Origin: Clostridiales bacterium
Lineage (GTDB): Bacteria > Bacillota > Clostridia > Saccharofermentanales > Saccharofermentanaceae
DNA: 52,768 nt
Direction of reading: 5' to 3'
Assembly (NCBI GenBank): GCA_017617295.1
Contig: JAFZWN010000082.1
Location: 1 to 52,768 of the forward strand
The position numbers were made by a program, and so were the translations under genes. Shown here piece after piece: positions 52,117-52,768 of the stretch; positions within the stretch are counted from its first letter, which is position 1; every line of letters starts with the position of its first letter. Below the pieces are notes generated by a model. The model saw only the letters and a list, made by a program, of their open reading frames with translations, did no database searches and was not told the DNA's origin.

Positions 52117-52768
52117 TTAGTCTCCTCTATTCTTAAGACTGTTTCTGTCTATCTTTCCGTTTGCCGTCAAAGGCATGACTTCCTCTTTTATTATCTTCGA
52201 AGGTACCATGAATCTCGGAAGCCTCTCCTTAAGGATCTTCGTAAGATCCGCTTTCTCTATGGTACCCGTATAGTAAAGGACGATCTTCTCCTTCATCTTG
52301 TTATAGACCGCACAGCACAGAGCTATGCCGTCCACGGCGCTGACGTTGGCTTCGATCTCACCCAATTCGATACGGTGCCCCATGTGCTTTATCTGATTGT
52401 CCTTCCTGGACACGAACTCGAGTTCGCCCCTGTCATTATATCTTCCGATATCACCCGTCCTGTAGATTATCTCGGTATAGCATCTGTTCAGAGGGTTCTG
52501 GACAAAAGCCGCATCCGTCCTCTCCTTATCGGCATAGTACCCCATCGTAACGGGCGTTCCGCTTATGCAGATCTCCCCTTCGCTGGAGAGCTTATCCCGG
52601 GCATCAAGAAGGATGATCCTCGTATTGGGGAAAGGTCTTCCTATAGGGATCACGTCTCCTTCGGAGAATTCCCTGTCGACTTCGTAGTAGCAGCTCATAC
52701 CCGTGGCTTCTGTAGGTCCGTAAAGATTAATGAACCTCGCATCCGGCAATGCCTCTCTCCACAGATCG
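52117..52768 (-). CDS. Amino acid adenylation enzyme (DltA-like), C-terminal part, 5' end outside the window
   Basis: About 217 residues of an ANL-superfamily enzyme, open through the right edge; the reading frame continues upstream (LWREALPDARF) so any Met nearby is not the start. Motif A5 is NLYGPTEAT, A7 is YRTGDIGRYNDRGEL, A8 is HMGHRIELGEIEANV, and the catalytic A10 Lys is in NGKIDRNSL. It activates a carboxylic acid as the adenylate and loads it on the carrier protein directly downstream. It resembles D-alanine ligase DltA and NRPS A domains; the specificity-determining pocket mostly lies outside, so the substrate is open. Confidence 0.92.
   Translation of the reverse strand, partial: DLWREALPDARFINLYGPTEATGMSCYYEVDREFSEGDVIPIGRPFPNTRIILLDARDKLSSEGEICISGTPVTMGYYADKERTDAAFVQNPLNRCYTEIIYRTGDIGRYNDRGELEFVSRKDNQIKHMGHRIELGEIEANVSAVDGIALCCAVYNKMKEKIVLYYTGTIEKADLTKILKERLPRFMVPSKIIKEEVMPLTANGKIDRNSLKNRGD

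Noticed and set aside
1..52768. CRISPR arrays, tRNA or rRNA genes, insertion sequences, phage genes
   Set aside because: None was seen by eye on either strand; no search was run, so a divergent tRNA could be missed, but the gaps are short and mostly explained.

Overview
This window looks like part of a Clostridia (Firmicutes) chromosome, probably from a plant-fibre-degrading gut or rumen lineage. The clues are strong AGGAGG-type ribosome binding sites, sigma-A promoters with 17-18 base spacers, the yicC-remA-gmk-rpoZ order typical of Firmicutes, a Crh-like HPr, PPDK, single-chain GlyRS, many acidic lipoproteins, and cytoplasmic GH32 and GH115 enzymes. No rRNA, tRNA, CRISPR array, phage gene or insertion sequence was seen, and no gap between genes exceeds 300 bases. 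Most genes lie on the minus strand; four are on plus (10144-15190 and 26520-28214).

Layout. 1-360: 5' end of gapA, with an in-frame stop at the window edge. 588-1980: a lipoprotein and a DUF6935-type protein. 2062-8829: alaS, hinT, a stand-alone MetH reactivation protein, a MetH lacking that domain, and trmB. 8934-15190: a WYL regulator divergent from a tightly overlapped trio (DUF1015, FAD oxidoreductase, giant DUF2298 membrane protein). 15356-17412: a compact GH32 enzyme overlapping an unknown lipoprotein. 17487-20630: a pseudo-PP2C / disordered / membrane / LysM-like fusion. 20773-25402: a DUF885 lipoprotein metallopeptidase beside a two-component system. 25486-31744: accessory stretch with a small membrane protein, a P-loop kinase, a membrane-fused bile-salt-hydrolase-like protein, a TetR / serine-hydrolase operon with a clear operator, a phosphoesterase and a flavin reductase. 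31881-34781: GH115 alpha-glucuronidase. 34909-41303: ppdK, glyS, rpoZ, gmk, remA, yicC. 41424-44348: phosphoesterase, uvrC, Crh-like HPr. 44515-47480: Nudix, rimI, tsaB, tsaE, amidohydrolase, all overlapping. 47565-48428: rplM-rpsI. 48592-52768: a Dlt-like operon (adenylation enzyme, carrier protein, MBOAT, SGNH protein, lipoprotein) running off the right edge.

How genes work together. The split MetH and its reactivator should form one methionine synthase. GH32 and GH115 would act on imported oligosaccharides; PPDK and GAPDH serve glycolysis. The Crh-like protein points to HPr-kinase/CcpA catabolite control. The right-edge cluster has every part needed to activate an acyl or aminoacyl group, load it on a carrier, pass it across the membrane and attach it to an envelope polymer; its SGNH member carries Cys where the family has Ser. 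With the DUF1015/FAD/DUF2298 trio and the serine hydrolase split by four membrane segments, this is the best candidate for new biology. All functional statements are from motif recognition by eye; no database search was run.
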